Below, piece by piece: positions 23,907-24,890 of a stretch of DNA of 24,890 nt. Location of the stretch: positions 1-24,890 of the forward strand of contig SKKV01000207.1 of NCBI GenBank assembly GCA_007123575.1. The letters run 5' to 3'. Each line of letters starts with the position of its first letter. Position 1 is the stretch's first letter. Made by a program: the position numbers and the translations under genes. Source of the DNA: Wenzhouxiangella sp. GTDB taxonomy: Bacteria > Pseudomonadota > Gammaproteobacteria > Xanthomonadales > Wenzhouxiangellaceae. The notes beneath the pieces were generated by a model. The model had not been told where the DNA came from and did not search any database. It saw only the letters and a list, made by a program, of their open reading frames with translations.

Positions 23907-24890
23907 CTATTCGGTCTTTCCCTCCACCCCTAAGCGCTTGTGCATGATCGGCGATGTGGTCGTGTACTGGACAAACTGACGCTTGTCCGGATAGATATAT
24001 TTCTGCACGCCAAAGGCGGCCAACGCTGCCTCGTGGAAGCCGGACAGGATGAATTTCTTTTTGCCGGGATAGGTGTTGATATCGCCGATGGCGAAGACGC
24101 CTTCGATGGAAGTCTGGAATTTTTCCGTATCAACTTCGATCTGTTTTTTCTGCAGGGCCAGCTGCCAGTCGCCAATTGGGCCCAGATCTGGTGCCAAGCC
24201 CCAGAATACCAGGGCCTCATCACCTTCGATCACGCTCTTGTTGCGCTCCAGATTCATGATCTCCACCCCTGTCAGGTGCCCGTTGTCAGCGAAAACCTGC
24301 ATGACCAGTCCCTGGCGTTCGGTCACGTTATGGCCATCTGTCAGCGCCTTGACCTTGGCTACCGAGGCCGGCGCACCGCGGTATTCGGTACGCCGATGGA
24401 TCAGGGTGATTGACTCGGCGATGCCGGCCAGATCCATGGTCCAATCCAGGGCCGAATCGCCACCGCCGAGGATCAGCAGGCGCTTGCCGCGAAAGCGCTC
24501 GCGGTCAGTTACCTTGTAGTGGATGTGCTCCGGGTTGACGGCCTCCAGGCCCTTTGCTTTCAGACGGCGGGGCAGAAATGAACCCAGGCCGGCGGCAATG
24601 ATCACCGCGCCGGCATCGAACTCGGTGCCTTTGCTGGTGACAACGGTAAACCGACCATCTTCACGCTTTTCGAAGCGCTCGACCTGCTGGCCCAGGTGAA
24701 AGCCCGGGTTGAAGGGCTTGATCTGTTCCATCAAGTTGTCGATCAACTCCTGGGCGCCGATAACCGGGTAGGCAGGGATGTCGTAGATCGGTTTTTCCGG
24801 ATACAGTTCGGCGCACTGCCCACCGACCTGCGGCAGGCTGTCAATCAGCTGGGCCTTGAGATCGAGCAAGCCAAGTTCGAACACCTGAAA
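23907..24890 (-). CDS. Ferredoxin/flavodoxin-NADP reductase, TrxB-like (5' end outside the window)
   Basis: A two-domain FAD and NADPH flavoprotein that moves electrons between NADPH and ferredoxin or flavodoxin; it is the thioredoxin-reductase-like type lacking the CxxC. The frame is open to base 24890, so about 20 residues with the N-terminal GxGxxG are missing; 327 residues are seen. Landmarks are DSLPQVGGQCAELYPEKPIY followed by DIPAYP, IIAAGLGSFLPRR, the NADP Rossmann segment LLILGGGDSALDW and IHRRTEYRGAPAS. Near the C-terminus is GVFAIGDINTYPGKKKFILS. The C-terminal HKRLGVEGKTE completes it. The first methionine-like codon in the window (GTG 24884) is internal, not the true start. Confidence 0.92.
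   Translation of the reverse strand, partial: FQVFELGLLDLKAQLIDSLPQVGGQCAELYPEKPIYDIPAYPVIGAQELIDNLMEQIKPFNPGFHLGQQVERFEKREDGRFTVVTSKGTEFDAGAVIIAAGLGSFLPRRLKAKGLEAVNPEHIHYKVTDRERFRGKRLLILGGGDSALDWTMDLAGIAESITLIHRRTEYRGAPASVAKVKALTDGHNVTERQGLVMQVFADNGHLTGVEIMNLERNKSVIEGDEALVFWGLAPDLGPIGDWQLALQKKQIEVDTEKFQTSIEGVFAIGDINTYPGKKKFILSGFHEAALAAFGVQKYIYPDKRQFVQYTTTSPIMHKRLGVEGKTE

Noticed and set aside
1..24890. CRISPR array, tRNA, rRNA, transposase or phage genes
   Set aside because: I saw no regularly spaced repeats, no tRNA-like cloverleaf sequence and no mobile-element protein in any frame I read.

Overview
The window reads as chromosomal DNA of a GC-rich gammaproteobacterium. The layout rpoE-rseA-rseB-rseC-mucD/degP-lepA-lepB-DUF4845-rnc-era-recO is the arrangement known from Pseudomonas, Xanthomonas and related lineages. 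The DUF4845 gene between lepB and rnc, and a small secreted protein ending in an 'FRDRFE'-type tail, suggest something near Xanthomonadales or Chromatiales (Wenzhouxiangella-like). That placement is inference from gene order and protein style, not from a search.

Layout. 1-2576 (minus): start of thrB and all of thrA, translationally coupled. 2693-2923: a nested imperfect palindrome of about 231 bp that looks like a MITE-type element. 2941-3714 (minus): short-form AMP nucleosidase. 3858-7075 (plus): a YeiH-type membrane protein and a secreted prolyl oligopeptidase. 7142-9350 (plus): rpoH, preceded by a near-consensus sigma-E promoter, then an OmpA-domain protein. 9360-9814: wreckage of a gene with a peptidoglycan-binding domain. 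9828-13427 (minus): amaB-like aldehyde dehydrogenase, pyrD and murB, tightly packed and probably cotranscribed in that order. 13709-18012 (plus): the envelope-stress module rpoE, rseA, rseB, rseC, mucD/degP. 18126-23445 (plus): lepA, lepB, DUF4845, rnc, era, recO. 23468-23806 (minus): small exported protein of unknown function. 23907-24890 (minus): a TrxB-like ferredoxin/flavodoxin-NADP reductase cut by the window edge.

How the genes work together. The strongest theme is envelope and heat stress. Sigma-E is held by RseA with RseB and RseC as modulators, the Do protease handles misfolded envelope proteins, and a predicted sigma-E promoter 5' of rpoH would pass the envelope signal on to the heat-shock regulon. 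LepA, signal peptidase I, RNase III, Era and RecO form a translation, secretion and RNA-maturation block downstream. The remainder is core metabolism: threonine, pyrimidine, purine salvage, lysine degradation and cell-wall synthesis.

I do not see a convincing undescribed defence or mobile system. The observations most worth a second look are the nested palindrome at 2693-2923, the decayed peptidoglycan-binding gene at 9360-9814, the structured and partly duplicated leader of lepA at 18018-18131, and the small secreted protein at 23468-23806.
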